Below, one piece after another: positions 7,406-15,586 of a stretch of DNA of 17,214 bases. The stretch's first letter is position 1. The number at the start of each line of letters is the position of its first letter. A model generated the notes under the pieces. The model was not told the origin of the DNA. It was given only the letters and a program-made list of their open reading frames with translations, and searched no databases. The DNA comes from Holophagaceae bacterium (GTDB taxonomy: Bacteria > Acidobacteriota > Holophagae > Holophagales > Holophagaceae). The DNA is taken from contig JANXQX010000219.1 of the NCBI GenBank assembly GCA_025353305.1, positions 1-17,214 of the forward strand. The letters run 5' to 3'. The translations under genes and the position numbers were made by a program.

Positions 7406-8176
7406 AAGACAATCATCCTCGCAGGCGGCTTGGGGACACGGCTCTCGGAAGAGACGGTCGTCAAGCCCAAGCCCATGGTGGAAGTGGGCGGCCACCCCAT
7501 GCTGTGGCACATCATGAACATTTACGCAGCGCATGGTTTCACCGAGTTCCTGGTGGCCCTTGGCTATCGAGGCGATGTCATCAAGGACTACTTTCTGAAC
7601 TTCCAGGCCCGCAATGCTAATCTCACCGTCGACCTGCGGAAGGGCGTGGTGGAAGTGCACAAAGGGCAGGGCCTTGACTGGCGTGTGCATCTGGTGGATA
7701 CGGGTGAGGAGACCCAGACCGGGGGCCGCGTGAAGCGGCTCGGCGCTTGGCTTGGTGAAGATGACACCTTCATGCTCACCTACGGCGACGGCGTGGGAAA
7801 CGTGGATCTGAAAGCTCTGGTGGCCTTCCACAAATCCCACGGGAAACTGGCAACGGTGACGGCTGTGCGGCCCCCGGCACGCTTCGGCGGGCTGGCATTG
7901 GACGGAGACTGCGTCAACCGTTTTACTGAGAAGTCCCAGGCCGGTGCAGGTTGGATCAATGGCGGGTTCTTCGTATTGGATCGTCGTGTTCTGGATTACA
8001 TCGAAGGGGATGCGACCCTTTGGGAATCGGGGCCCCTCGAACAGCTAGCCTCCGAAGGCCAACTGATGGCCTTCAAGCATCCGGGCTTCTGGCAGCCCAT
8101 GGACACCATCCGGGAAAAGCAGCTGCTTGAAAAGCTCTGGGAATCGGGCCAGGCGCCCTGGAAGGTGTGGGCATGA
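7403..8176 (+). CDS. rfbF: Glucose-1-phosphate cytidylyltransferase
   Basis: This 257-residue cytoplasmic enzyme joins CTP and glucose 1-phosphate to give CDP-glucose, the first committed step toward 3,6-dideoxyhexoses. The nucleotide-binding signature LAGGLGTRLSEET (6-18) with KPKPMVEVGG after it is characteristic of this family; the SEET element distinguishes it from the dTDP and UDP relatives. TYGDG (126-130) holds the metal-binding Asp129, and DTGEETQTGGRVKR (99-112) is the family's CTP/sugar loop. The length is normal. It starts at TTG with a strong AAGGAG site and overlaps rfbG by ATGA, so it is the first gene of a translationally coupled rfbFGH operon. Confidence 0.96.
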   Translation: MKTIILAGGLGTRLSEETVVKPKPMVEVGGHPMLWHIMNIYAAHGFTEFLVALGYRGDVIKDYFLNFQARNANLTVDLRKGVVEVHKGQGLDWRVHLVDTGEETQTGGRVKRLGAWLGEDDTFMLTYGDGVGNVDLKALVAFHKSHGKLATVTAVRPPARFGGLALDGDCVNRFTEKSQAGAGWINGGFFVLDRRVLDYIEGDATLWESGPLEQLASEGQLMAFKHPGFWQPMDTIREKQLLEKLWESGQAPWKVWA

Positions 8177-9165
8177 GCGCCAAACCAAGCTTCTGGAAAG
8201 ATCGCCAGGTCCTGGTGACCGGCGCCACGGGCATCGTGGGTTCCTGGCTTTGCAAAAGGCTGGTGGAGGAAAGGGCCAACGTGGTTGTCCTGATACGGGA
8301 CTGGGATCCCCAAAGCGAGTTCATTCGAGCAGGCACGATCCAGAATTGTTGTGTGGTGCATGGAGCGCTGGAGGACTACTCATCCCTGGAGCGGGCCATC
8401 AGTGAACAAGAGATAGACACGATCATCCACCTGGGCGCCCAGGCCCTGGTGGGCGTGGCCTTGCGCAGCCCACTGGCGACCTTCGAGGCGAACATCCGGG
8501 GCACATACAACCTGCTGGATGCGGCCCGCGTCCATCGCGATCTGGTGAAGCGCTTCGTGGTGGCCTCCTCGGACAAGGCCTATGGGGACTCGGACCTGCT
8601 GCCCTACACCGAGGACATGCCCCTTAACGGCCGCCATCCCTACGATGTATCGAAAAGCTGCACCGACCTTCTGGCGCTCACCTATGCCGAAACCTACGGC
8701 CTGCCGGTATCCATCGCACGCTGCGGAAACATATACGGCGGCGGCGACCTTCATTGGAGCCGGATCGTTCCAGGCACCATCCGCGCCGTGCTGGAAAACC
8801 GTGCGCCCGTTCTGCGCTCCGACGGCACCAACATCCGGGATTACATCTTTGTGGATGACGTGGTGGATGCCTACCTGCGCCTTGCGGAGATGAGCAGTTC
8901 CGAAGGAGTGTGTGGCGAAGCCTTCAACTTCAGTCCCCAAAGCCGGATCAATGTGGTGGAAATAACCCAGGCCATCCTGTGTCTCATGGGCCGCGAGGAT
9001 CTCCAGCCCATCATCCAGTCCAACGCGAAAGCAGAAATTCAGGATCAATACCTGGATGCATCCAAGGCCATGAATACGCTGGGCTGGTCCCCTTCCCATG
9101 ATCTTGATTCGGGCCTTCGCAAGACGATCCCCTGGTATCAGGCCTTCCTGGAAACCCGGGCGTGA
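8173..9165 (+). CDS. rfbG: CDP-glucose 4,6-dehydratase
   Basis: This 330-residue extended SDR converts CDP-glucose to CDP-4-keto-6-deoxyglucose through NAD-dependent oxidation, dehydration and reduction. It has the N-terminal cofactor loop GATGIVG (17-23), SSDKAYGD (132-139) carrying the catalytic Ser-Asp region, and the Tyr157-x3-Lys161 pair in [26 protein letters not shown] (about 186-205) is typical of RfbG substrate binding. The start at ATG 8173 overlaps the rfbF stop (ATGA); a GTG two codons earlier is also possible. Its stop overlaps the GTG start of rfbH. It feeds the substrate to RfbH. Confidence 0.95.
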   Translation: MSAKPSFWKDRQVLVTGATGIVGSWLCKRLVEERANVVVLIRDWDPQSEFIRAGTIQNCCVVHGALEDYSSLERAISEQEIDTIIHLGAQALVGVALRSPLATFEANIRGTYNLLDAARVHRDLVKRFVVASSDKAYGDSDLLPYTEDMPLNGRHPYDVSKSCTDLLALTYAETYGLPVSIARCGNIYGGGDLHWSRIVPGTIRAVLENRAPVLRSDGTNIRDYIFVDDVVDAYLRLAEMSSSEGVCGEAFNFSPQSRINVVEITQAILCLMGREDLQPIIQSNAKAEIQDQYLDASKAMNTLGWSPSHDLDSGLRKTIPWYQAFLETRA

Positions 9166-10484
9166 GCGCCGAGGAACTCCGCACTCGCATCCTGGCCTTA
9201 GTGGCGGAGTATGCCGCAGAGCAGTGGCCCGCACGGACCTTCGAGCCTGGGACTTCGCCCGTGCCCGTGAGTGGAAGAGTATTCGATGCCGGGGACGTGC
9301 AGCACCTCGTGGATGCGTCCCTGGATTTCTGGCTCACCACAGGACGCTTCGCCCGGGACTTTGAACGTTCCTTCGCAGAGTGGTGGGGACAAAAATATTG
9401 CATGCTGGTCAATTCCGGATCATCAGCCAACCTGGTGGCGCTATCAGCCCTTACCTCGCCCCAGCTCGGGGATCGCCAACTGAGACCCGGCGATGAGGTC
9501 ATCACCTGCGCCGCAGGCTTCCCCACCACCGTGGCACCCATTCTGCAGAACCAGCTCGTACCGGTTTTCCTGGACGTCCAGATCCCCACCTACAACCTGG
9601 ATGTGACTCATCTCGAAGCGGCCGTCGGCCCCCGGACCAAGGCCATCATGCTGGCCCACACCCTGGGCAATCCCTTCGACCTGGATGCTGTGATGAACGT
9701 GGCGAAGCAGCACCAGCTCTGGGTCATCGAGGACTGCTGCGACGCAGTGGGGGCCGAGTACCGGGGCCAGAAAGTAGGCACTTTCGGGGATCTCGCCACC
9801 GTGAGCTTCTACCCGGCCCACCATATCACCATGGGCGAAGGCGGTGCGGTACTGACGAATTCCCCCAAGCTGAAAAAGCTCGTTGAGTCTTTCCGGGACT
9901 GGGGCCGGGACTGCTGGTGCGAGCCTGGACACGACAACACCTGTGGCAAGCGATTCGACTGGCAACTGGGGGGCCTGCCCCAGGGCTACGACCACAAGTA
10001 CACCTACAGCCACATCGGCTATAACCTGAAGCTCACCGACATGCAGGCCGCAGTGGGCGTCAGCCAGCTCGAGAAACTCCCAATCTTTATCGCAGCACGC
10101 AACCGCAATTTCGCGTACCTTAGGCAAGCGCTCAGTCATTTAGAGGAATTCTTGATCCTCCCGGAAGCCACAGAGGGGAGCGAGCCTAGTTGGTTCGGGT
10201 TCCCCATCACCCTACGGGCTTCAGCGCCGCTCCCCCGCCACTCCTTGATCAACTATCTTGATTCCAGAAAGATTGGAACCCGGCTTCTATTTGCAGGGAA
10301 CCTTCTGCGCCAACCTGCATTCGTGGGCAGTCCTCATCGCATTGAAGGCACTCTGCATCAGGCAGACGAAGTCATGAATCGCACCTTTTGGATTGGGGTC
10401 TACCCTGGACTTTCTCAGCCCATGCTCGATTACATGATCACATGCTTGACAGGAGCCTTCGCGACGGCACCACCCAAATCCTGA
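9162..10484 (+). CDS. rfbH: CDP-4-keto-6-deoxyglucose 3-dehydratase (E1), [2Fe-2S]/PMP enzyme
   Basis: This 440-residue enzyme removes the C3 hydroxyl of CDP-4-keto-6-deoxyglucose with pyridoxamine phosphate and a [2Fe-2S] cluster. The fold is that of sugar aminotransferases, but the usual PLP-binding Lys is replaced by His220 in the segment [13 protein letters not shown], which makes it a dehydratase. The cluster ligands are complete: C193, C251, C253 and C261 fit the C-x57-C-x1-C-x7-C arrangement described for Yersinia E1, with identical numbering. It normally needs the E3 reductase (RfbI/AscD) to pass electrons, and that gene is absent here. GTG start at 9162, overlapping the rfbG stop by 4 bases. 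Base composition changes near its 3' end (about 50-55% GC after 10080 against about 65% before). Confidence 0.96.
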   Translation: MSAEELRTRILALVAEYAAEQWPARTFEPGTSPVPVSGRVFDAGDVQHLVDASLDFWLTTGRFARDFERSFAEWWGQKYCMLVNSGSSANLVALSALTSPQLGDRQLRPGDEVITCAAGFPTTVAPILQNQLVPVFLDVQIPTYNLDVTHLEAAVGPRTKAIMLAHTLGNPFDLDAVMNVAKQHQLWVIEDCCDAVGAEYRGQKVGTFGDLATVSFYPAHHITMGEGGAVLTNSPKLKKLVESFRDWGRDCWCEPGHDNTCGKRFDWQLGGLPQGYDHKYTYSHIGYNLKLTDMQAAVGVSQLEKLPIFIAARNRNFAYLRQALSHLEEFLILPEATEGSEPSWFGFPITLRASAPLPRHSLINYLDSRKIGTRLLFAGNLLRQPAFVGSPHRIEGTLHQADEVMNRTFWIGVYPGLSQPMLDYMITCLTGAFATAPPKS

Positions 10485-10542
10485 TGGTTTTCCACAAACA
10501 ACCGAAACAAGCCATTTACGCCTTTGCGAAACACCACGTAAT

Positions 10543-10563
10543 CTGAGAAACATTGTTTTTCAG
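10543..10563 (+). terminator. Weak stem-loop between convergent rfbH and radical SAM genes
   Basis: CTGAGAAAC (10543-10551) pairs with GTTTTTCAG (10555-10563) around a 3-base loop, with one G-T wobble pair on the + strand. An A/T-rich tail (GATAAAATTATTTT) follows. The position, 58 bases after the rfbH stop and just before the end of the convergent gene, fits a terminator, but the stem is A/T-rich and the T-tract is interrupted. Confidence 0.35.
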
Positions 10564-10570
10564 GATAAAA

Positions 10571-11632
10571 TTATTTTACAAAATCTTCCTCACTGAAGGC
10601 CTCAGACCAGTCAATTGGCAACTGTTTCCCATAGGCCTTGGCAATATAGTTTTCAATAAAAAAGCGATCTTCTCCTGAGAGGCACAATCTACTGTATTGT
10701 TTGAACCATTTAATACTCTGTCCTCGCTTAATTGCTTCATCAAGGGTCCCAGTAAAAATATTCCCAATACCAATATGAATGTAGACACAAGGCATGACAT
10801 CGCCATACTGGGTTATATGCAGCGTGGAATGTACCGCCCCACAGCCTTTGTCCATTCCATAAGCAGGCCAAACGTCTCGATGAAGAACAGGATATTCCTG
10901 GTGTGCCTTAAATAAATAATCCTCGTCTTCTGGGCTGATCAGCATGTCGTATCTCCCTTCCCATGAGCCTGTCGGGCGGGCAACCAGGATGTCGACTGTG
11001 AAACCATTCTCTGTCGCAAATTTTGCCATCTCTATTATTTGCCCTGTCTGGGCATTTTCGCTGGTGATAACCGTCTGAATCACCACGCTTAATCCTGCCT
11101 CCTGGGAATTAAACATTGCCGCGATGGCTTTTTGAAATGCACCTTCATGGTGGCGATTTGCGTCATGAGCTTTAGGATCAAAATCATCAAGGCTGATTTT
11201 AACTTTATCAAGTCCAAGGGATTTAAAGTGTTTTGCTTTCTCTTTAGTTAGGTAATGGCCATGAGTGCTCATTGCCAGATGGAATTTTTCCGGCTGCAGC
11301 GCGAGAATCACATCATCGATATCCTTGAAAATTGTCGGCTCACCCCCAGAAATGCAAAATTGGGATAGCCCCAAGGTATCTGCCTCATCGCTGATTCTAC
11401 GCAAATCCGCGGGGGTCAGCTTGCGCGCCCCTCCCGGTCTCATCCACCGCCCTCTCCAGGCAGTACAATGGTCACAACTGAGATCACATCCATAGTTGTA
11501 AGCGATATCGATGATGGGTGTTGCTATTCCTTGGCTGTGCCGCTCCGGGATCTTCATGATCTTGTCGAACACCAGGGGCTTCTCTTTCTGTAGTTTTTCT
11601 CTCTTGGCTTCTTCCAGGGCATTCAGGATCAT
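10571..11632 (-). CDS. Radical SAM protein with C-terminal twitch-like Fe-S region
   Basis: This 353-residue protein carries CDLSCDHC, giving C49, C53 and C56 in the CX3CX2C pattern that binds the radical SAM [4Fe-4S] cluster. GGEP (96-99) contacts S-adenosylmethionine. The C-terminal region has C264, then G277-x4-C282 (GDVMPC) and C317. This matches the start of a SPASM/twitch domain holding one auxiliary Fe-S cluster, without the full seven-cysteine SPASM set. Its substrate cannot be read from the sequence. In this locus a nucleotide sugar or a sugar precursor is the natural guess. The start at ATG 11632 has GGAG seven bases upstream. It is the last gene of the minus-strand arm, is clearly A/T-richer than the rfb genes, and is preceded by a perfect hairpin at 11675-11696. 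Confidence 0.88.
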   Translation of the reverse strand: MILNALEEAKREKLQKEKPLVFDKIMKIPERHSQGIATPIIDIAYNYGCDLSCDHCTAWRGRWMRPGGARKLTPADLRRISDEADTLGLSQFCISGGEPTIFKDIDDVILALQPEKFHLAMSTHGHYLTKEKAKHFKSLGLDKVKISLDDFDPKAHDANRHHEGAFQKAIAAMFNSQEAGLSVVIQTVITSENAQTGQIIEMAKFATENGFTVDILVARPTGSWEGRYDMLISPEDEDYLFKAHQEYPVLHRDVWPAYGMDKGCGAVHSTLHITQYGDVMPCVYIHIGIGNIFTGTLDEAIKRGQSIKWFKQYSRLCLSGEDRFFIENYIAKAYGKQLPIDWSEAFSEEDFVK

Positions 11633-11674
11633 CGTATTTCTCCTATTTTCTCAATTGAATGTTCTGACTTTCTT

Positions 11675-11696
11675 CTCACCAGAACTCTCTGGTGAG
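11675..11696 (-). repeat. Perfect 9-bp hairpin upstream of the radical SAM gene
   Basis: CTCACCAGA (11675-11683) and TCTGGTGAG (11688-11696) are exact reverse complements separated by a 4-base loop. It lies in the 155-base gap between the GtrA-like gene and the downstream radical SAM gene, about 43 bases before that gene's start. No T-run follows on either strand, so it is more likely an mRNA processing or stability hairpin, or an operator, than a classical terminator. Confidence 0.5.
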
Positions 11697-11787
11697 CTTG
11701 CTAATAGTATGCCAATCCGCATGGCAATGGCACTGGAGAATGCGGAATCCAAAGTCTCAATTCGGGGGCCTTGTTTGGCTAGCCAGG

Positions 11788-12228
11788 TCATGCGTCTCCG
11801 CTGGGCTGTCGAAAAGAGAAGTATTTGTGGCCGAAGTAAGAAACGACGACTGAGACACCGATTATCAATAATGGCGCAACGTAGGGACTCATCCTCAGCA
11901 CCTCAACACAGAACGGAAGCGCCAACAATCCCAGGATGGTAATCACACCATAGACTCCGTAGAACTTCAGGTATTCCCTGAGCACATTCCCTTTTGTGCG
12001 AAACACGAAAAGTTTGTGGGTGGCATAGGCCATCGTGATGGCCACCGGGTTGGCGACTACCGCGATCACCATGTAATGAATGCGCCCATGGAAAAAGAAG
12101 TACGGCACAGCATAGACCACATAGCCGAACAGGGTATTCCACCCACCTGCAATTAAGTACCTGACCTCCTGCCTTGCGAACAGCCCCGCAAGACGGTCAA
12201 ACAAGGAAGGTTGGGTTGAAGGAGGCAT
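11788..12228 (-). CDS. GtrA-family membrane protein (putative lipid-linked sugar flippase)
   Basis: This 146-residue protein has four hydrophobic segments at about 22-42, 50-69, 90-108 and 114-134. It shows the GtrA hallmarks: RYLIAGGWNTLFGYVVYA near the N-terminus, NPVAITMAYATHKLFVFR in the middle and a terminal GHKYFSFR. GtrA proteins are thought to flip polyprenyl-phosphate-linked sugars across the inner membrane for later addition to a glycan. Its natural partner is the GtrB-like glycosyltransferase encoded at 13511-14497, with a methyltransferase gene between them. No Shine-Dalgarno sequence is obvious, but a stop codon six codons upstream in frame supports ATG 12228. The 122-base gap before it shows no gene. 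Confidence 0.9.
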   Translation of the reverse strand: MPPSTQPSLFDRLAGLFARQEVRYLIAGGWNTLFGYVVYAVPYFFFHGRIHYMVIAVVANPVAITMAYATHKLFVFRTKGNVLREYLKFYGVYGVITILGLLALPFCVEVLRMSPYVAPLLIIGVSVVVSYFGHKYFSFRQPSGDA

Positions 12229-12350
12229 AGGAAGCGGAAGGGTTCACTTTAGACGTGTTCAATTGTCGAAGATTTAGCGGGTAAGCATACATTCTGGAGG
12301 GAGGAATGAAGGCCGCTGCCGTTTCCGGATTCCTTCCACCTTGCCTATGG

Positions 12351-13487
12351 TCAAAGCAATTCCAACCCATAATCACGCAATATGGCAACGGGCAAGGTTG
12401 GGTTGAACTTGTCCCGAATGATCCCGGCCACCTCATCTGAATAACTGGCAGCCATCACAATCACAGCTTCAACCGGATCCGAGTGCAGGGCCTCTGGGGC
12501 AACGATGGGGAGATGGGTAGCAGGAGTATATTTGCCCTGTTTGAAGGGCGCGGAATCAACAACATATCGGACCCGACCTGCGATTCCGGTCAACGCAATA
12601 ATGGCCAATGCCTGATGCCCCGCACCCCAGACGGCAATTTGCTTCCCATCAAATTGGTTTATATATGCAATTATATCTCTCTTAATTTTTTCTTGATGAC
12701 TATAAAAATTGAACATATCATGTCTATTTCGTTTTTTAACCACAACAGAAATAACATACTCATCTCTGATTTCATTATACTCAATAATATCAAAGCCATT
12801 CAACATAAGGGTCATCCGAAGTGTTTCTTTGGTAAAGTAGAGTAAATGATCTGGAACGAATTCAGAAAATAGTTTGTTTTTCAATACCATGTCGAAGTTT
12901 GGTACCTCAATCAAACCGACCGCGTTGTCGGTCAAATTGTTATATATAGCCCTCAGAGCTTGGTTTGGCTCAGGCATATGTTCCAAAAACATCAACAATA
13001 AAAATGCGTCGAAAGGCCCCTCGACCAGAGCCGTGCTCCCCTGACCTGGATAGCCCTGGGATACCTTCAGGCCCTTATTTAGACATTCCTCTACAGCACT
13101 TGGGGAGTACTCAAGGCCCCGGGTATTGACCTCGAAAGGAAGCAGCAAGGACAGAAATTCGCCACGCCCGCACCCGACTTCAACGATATTTTTCCCTCGC
13201 AAAGAATAGGTTTTGATGAAATCGGAAAACTGTTTTGTTTTGAGTTCCCTGATCACCTCCGAAACAGCAGCAGCTCGAATCACCTCCCGATAATAGGGGA
13301 CAGGTTCATTGGTGAGTTGCACCAAGCCACAGCCGGCGCATTGGCAAACCTCCAAGTCAACACCTGTCTCATATGGCAAAGCTGTCTCGTCAGGAAAATT
13401 TTGGGCAGCCTTGGGCATGCCGACATATCGTAAAAGAGGGTCCTGAAAAAACTCGCGGCCACAAACCCTGCATGTCCGACTTGTCAT
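12351..13487 (-). CDS. Zinc-binding SAM-dependent C-methyltransferase (NDP-hexose type, TylC3/TcaB9-like)
   Basis: This 378-residue protein has three parts. The N-terminal zinc-binding module has C6, C9, C50 and C53 (CRVC and CAGC). The class I methyltransferase domain has motif I EVGCGRG (103-109) and FLEHMPEP (167-174). The C-terminal domain (about 283-370) has IAVWGAGHQA, then VVDSAPFKQGKYTPATHLPI and an APEAL. This zinc finger plus methyltransferase plus C-terminal domain order is that of NDP-4-ketohexose C-methyltransferases, which alkylate carbon 3 or 5 next to a keto group. PDHLLYF (212-218) lies where those enzymes carry their conserved His motif. The start at 13487 has GGAG six bases upstream; ATG 13499 would add four residues. 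It is likely to act on a keto-sugar nucleotide made in this locus, but it could also act on another substrate. Confidence 0.85.
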   Translation of the reverse strand: MTSRTCRVCGREFFQDPLLRYVGMPKAAQNFPDETALPYETGVDLEVCQCAGCGLVQLTNEPVPYYREVIRAAAVSEVIRELKTKQFSDFIKTYSLRGKNIVEVGCGRGEFLSLLLPFEVNTRGLEYSPSAVEECLNKGLKVSQGYPGQGSTALVEGPFDAFLLLMFLEHMPEPNQALRAIYNNLTDNAVGLIEVPNFDMVLKNKLFSEFVPDHLLYFTKETLRMTLMLNGFDIIEYNEIRDEYVISVVVKKRNRHDMFNFYSHQEKIKRDIIAYINQFDGKQIAVWGAGHQALAIIALTGIAGRVRYVVDSAPFKQGKYTPATHLPIVAPEALHSDPVEAVIVMAASYSDEVAGIIRDKFNPTLPVAILRDYGLELL

Positions 13488-13510
13488 TCGGCGCTCCATT
13501 GGCCAAAACC

Positions 13511-14497
13511 CTAGATTGAGCCTTCCACTGGAGGCTCATCAAAATTGATTTTCTCATCTTCGATTGCCAGTGGGTGGTTCTTGACCTGAGTCAGGATTGC
13601 ACCCACATATTCACCAATGATGCCGATGAAAACCAATTGAACGGCTGAGAAGAAAAACAGTCCGATTACCAGCGGGGCCAAACCCATGGTAAAGGTGTCC
13701 CAGCGCAACAACTTATATATGAAATAGACTAAAGCGACCAGCAAACTGAAACCTGCAAGACAGAAGCCGGAGAAAGTTGCCAGCCGCAAGGGCAGTTTGG
13801 AATGATTGACGAATCCTGTCATGGCTACATCATAGAGTGTAAAAAAATCATGCTTTGAGTTGCCATGCTTCCGTGGGGGCTGAACAAATTCAATCTCTGC
13901 CCTTTTGAAGCCTATTTCACTAATGAAACCACGAAAATAGGGTACTGAATCTTTATACAACTTTAATGCATTCATGACTTTACGATCATATAACCCAAAA
14001 CCTGTAAAATGTTGAATGATGTGGTCCGTGTCTGAAAAATTTGACAACATCCAATAATAAAAATGGCGGAGAAACCTCATTAAAAAATGTTCATGGCTCG
14101 ATGTTTTTGTTGCTGCGACAACCTGGTACCCTTCCTGCCACTTTTTTATCATTGCTAGTATTAATTCCGGTGGATCCTGTAAATCGGAACTCATTAATAT
14201 TACTGCATCACCAGACCCTTGAAGAAAGGCATTATATCCTGACCTAATCGGACCAAAATTATTAGCATTGAAAATAACTTTGAATTTTTTATCTTCTACT
14301 GCAATCTTCCGCAATATCTCTCGGCTGCCATCCGTCGAACAATTATCCGCAATTATTATTTCGTGGGAATACTCAGGAAGGCCTGCCATCACTTTCATGA
14401 TACGTTCATAAAACTCCTGCAGATTCCCTTCCTCGTTGTAGCAACCACTAACGATGCTGATTTTTTTCTTATCAATTATTTCTGGCATTCCTGACAT
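13511..14497 (-). CDS. GtrB/DPM-like polyprenyl-phosphate glycosyltransferase, family 2
   Basis: This is a 328-residue GT-A glycosyltransferase with two C-terminal membrane helices. The N-terminal part has SIVSGCYNEEGNL (14-26) and ADNCSTDGS (50-58). SSDLQDPPE (103-111) is the metal-binding motif typical of GtrB and dolichol-phosphate-mannose-synthase-like enzymes, and RKHGNSK (209-215) is the downstream acceptor-side motif. Hydrophobic helices lie at about 239-261 and 272-300. Such enzymes transfer a sugar from its nucleotide to undecaprenyl phosphate on the cytoplasmic face. The GtrA-like protein at 11788-12228 would then flip it. The sugar could be the modified hexose made by the locus. 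The coding region is A/T-rich (35% GC in one hand-counted 60-base line). No strong ribosome-binding site is seen before ATG 14497. Confidence 0.92.
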   Translation of the reverse strand: MSGMPEIIDKKKISIVSGCYNEEGNLQEFYERIMKVMAGLPEYSHEIIIADNCSTDGSREILRKIAVEDKKFKVIFNANNFGPIRSGYNAFLQGSGDAVILMSSDLQDPPELILAMIKKWQEGYQVVAATKTSSHEHFLMRFLRHFYYWMLSNFSDTDHIIQHFTGFGLYDRKVMNALKLYKDSVPYFRGFISEIGFKRAEIEFVQPPRKHGNSKHDFFTLYDVAMTGFVNHSKLPLRLATFSGFCLAGFSLLVALVYFIYKLLRWDTFTMGLAPLVIGLFFFSAVQLVFIGIIGEYVGAILTQVKNHPLAIEDEKINFDEPPVEGSI

Positions 14498-14542
14498 CCA
14501 TAATCGGTCTCGCGTTTTAGTTGAGCACCTAGATCGAGCCCT

Positions 14543-15586
14543 TCATCGCAGTTTCTCAACCGGGAACCCGTCTATGTTATCCCGTGTGTAATGGTCACTC
14601 AGATAGATATCGCAACGAGCGCAGGACGAGTTTTCATTCTTGCGATTTTCCAGCTGCATTTTTTGGAACTCATACCAAGGTTCACCGTTCCAGAGCTCCT
14701 GCAAACTGACCTCATCCACATTCCCTAGATTGGTGCCACCAATGAAATCCACACAGCAGGGGGAAACTGCTCCATTGCTGCGAACTGCCATGGTGGTAAA
14801 GGCCATGGGACAAGCAACCCGCCTCGTACTATGCAAGCTCAAATCGCTGATGGCATCGTCGGCGCCTTCCTGGTAATAGTTCTGAATAAAATCAGCCCCA
14901 TCCACCTTGATCCAACTGTGGGGCTTATCAAGGTAGACCTCGTCGGCGACATCCTTGTACATTTGCATGAACTGCTCGTTTTCATCCCCATATGAATCCA
15001 GCATCTTGCAACTAACAAAGGGTTTATCTGTACCTTTGCTATTCTTGATTTCTTTTAATACGCGCAGGTTCTCATGAATGATATCGATCTCCATTCTCGA
15101 CCCGGTAACAGCACGAAGCCTTGCCTGGTCGGTCGCATAAATGGACACCCGCGCATAGTCCAATTGGTATTCAACCAGTTTTTCAGCGATTGCGCGCGAC
15201 AACAAGGAGGCATTTGAAGTTGTTTCAATCCGTTCAGCAACCCCCGACTCAAACGCAAACCTCAGCATTTCGCAAAAATCCGGACTGACCATGGGTTCCC
15301 CATATAGGCTCAACTTGAGAACTTTGATCTTAGGCCCTGGCCAGTCGTTGAGTTGCTTAATGACTTCCTGGAAGCGCGCCATCGGCATGTTGCCGCGATT
15401 ACGGGTAAAGTACGAATCGTCCTTGAGACTCTGAAAGCACTGGATACATCTAAAGTTACACAGGCTCGAAGGCTCGATGATCACTGTGAAGGGCTTGCGC
15501 AAGGGCAAAATATCTCTGAGATTCTGACGGTTGGTAGATTTTAACTCGGTGTACTTAAGCATGGCTGAAGTATCTCGTGTTTCCAT
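14543..15586 (-). CDS. Radical SAM/SPASM domain protein
   Basis: This 347-residue protein has a core CX3CX2C at C43, C47 and C50 (LCNFRCIQC), a YGEP element (95-98) for S-adenosylmethionine and a C-terminal SPASM region. The SPASM cysteines seen are C259, C277 and C278 (SPCC after NGAV), C322 and C325 (CARC). A GNV-x8-LWN segment (288-300) is the usual SPASM connector. The extra Fe-S sites suggest an electron-transfer role in oxidising or rearranging a substrate; known SPASM enzymes act on peptides, sugars and aminocyclitols. The substrate here is unknown. It sits between the FkbM methyltransferase and the glycosyltransferase on the same strand, so it probably belongs to the glycan pathway. 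A 171-base gap precedes it. Confidence 0.9.
   Translation of the reverse strand: METRDTSAMLKYTELKSTNRQNLRDILPLRKPFTVIIEPSSLCNFRCIQCFQSLKDDSYFTRNRGNMPMARFQEVIKQLNDWPGPKIKVLKLSLYGEPMVSPDFCEMLRFAFESGVAERIETTSNASLLSRAIAEKLVEYQLDYARVSIYATDQARLRAVTGSRMEIDIIHENLRVLKEIKNSKGTDKPFVSCKMLDSYGDENEQFMQMYKDVADEVYLDKPHSWIKVDGADFIQNYYQEGADDAISDLSLHSTRRVACPMAFTTMAVRSNGAVSPCCVDFIGGTNLGNVDEVSLQELWNGEPWYEFQKMQLENRKNENSSCARCDIYLSDHYTRDNIDGFPVEKLR

Noticed and set aside
8380..9234. Open frame of 284 codons on the - strand
   Set aside because: It is antisense to rfbG, which carries all its expected catalytic motifs; the antisense product matches nothing.
9444..10139. Open frame of 231 codons on the - strand
   Set aside because: It is antisense to rfbH, whose Fe-S and PMP residues are intact; no motif is seen in the antisense product.
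11511..11942. Open frame of 143 codons on the + strand spanning the 155-base gap
   Set aside because: It is antisense to the ends of two well-supported genes and shows no ribosome-binding site or family motif.
12229..12350. Terminator or small gene between the C-methyltransferase and GtrA-like genes
   Set aside because: Only imperfect five-base inverted repeats were seen, with no T-run and no open frame with a start signal.
12483..12845. Open frame of 120 codons on the + strand
   Set aside because: It is antisense to the C-methyltransferase; the frame is open because of A/T-rich codons.
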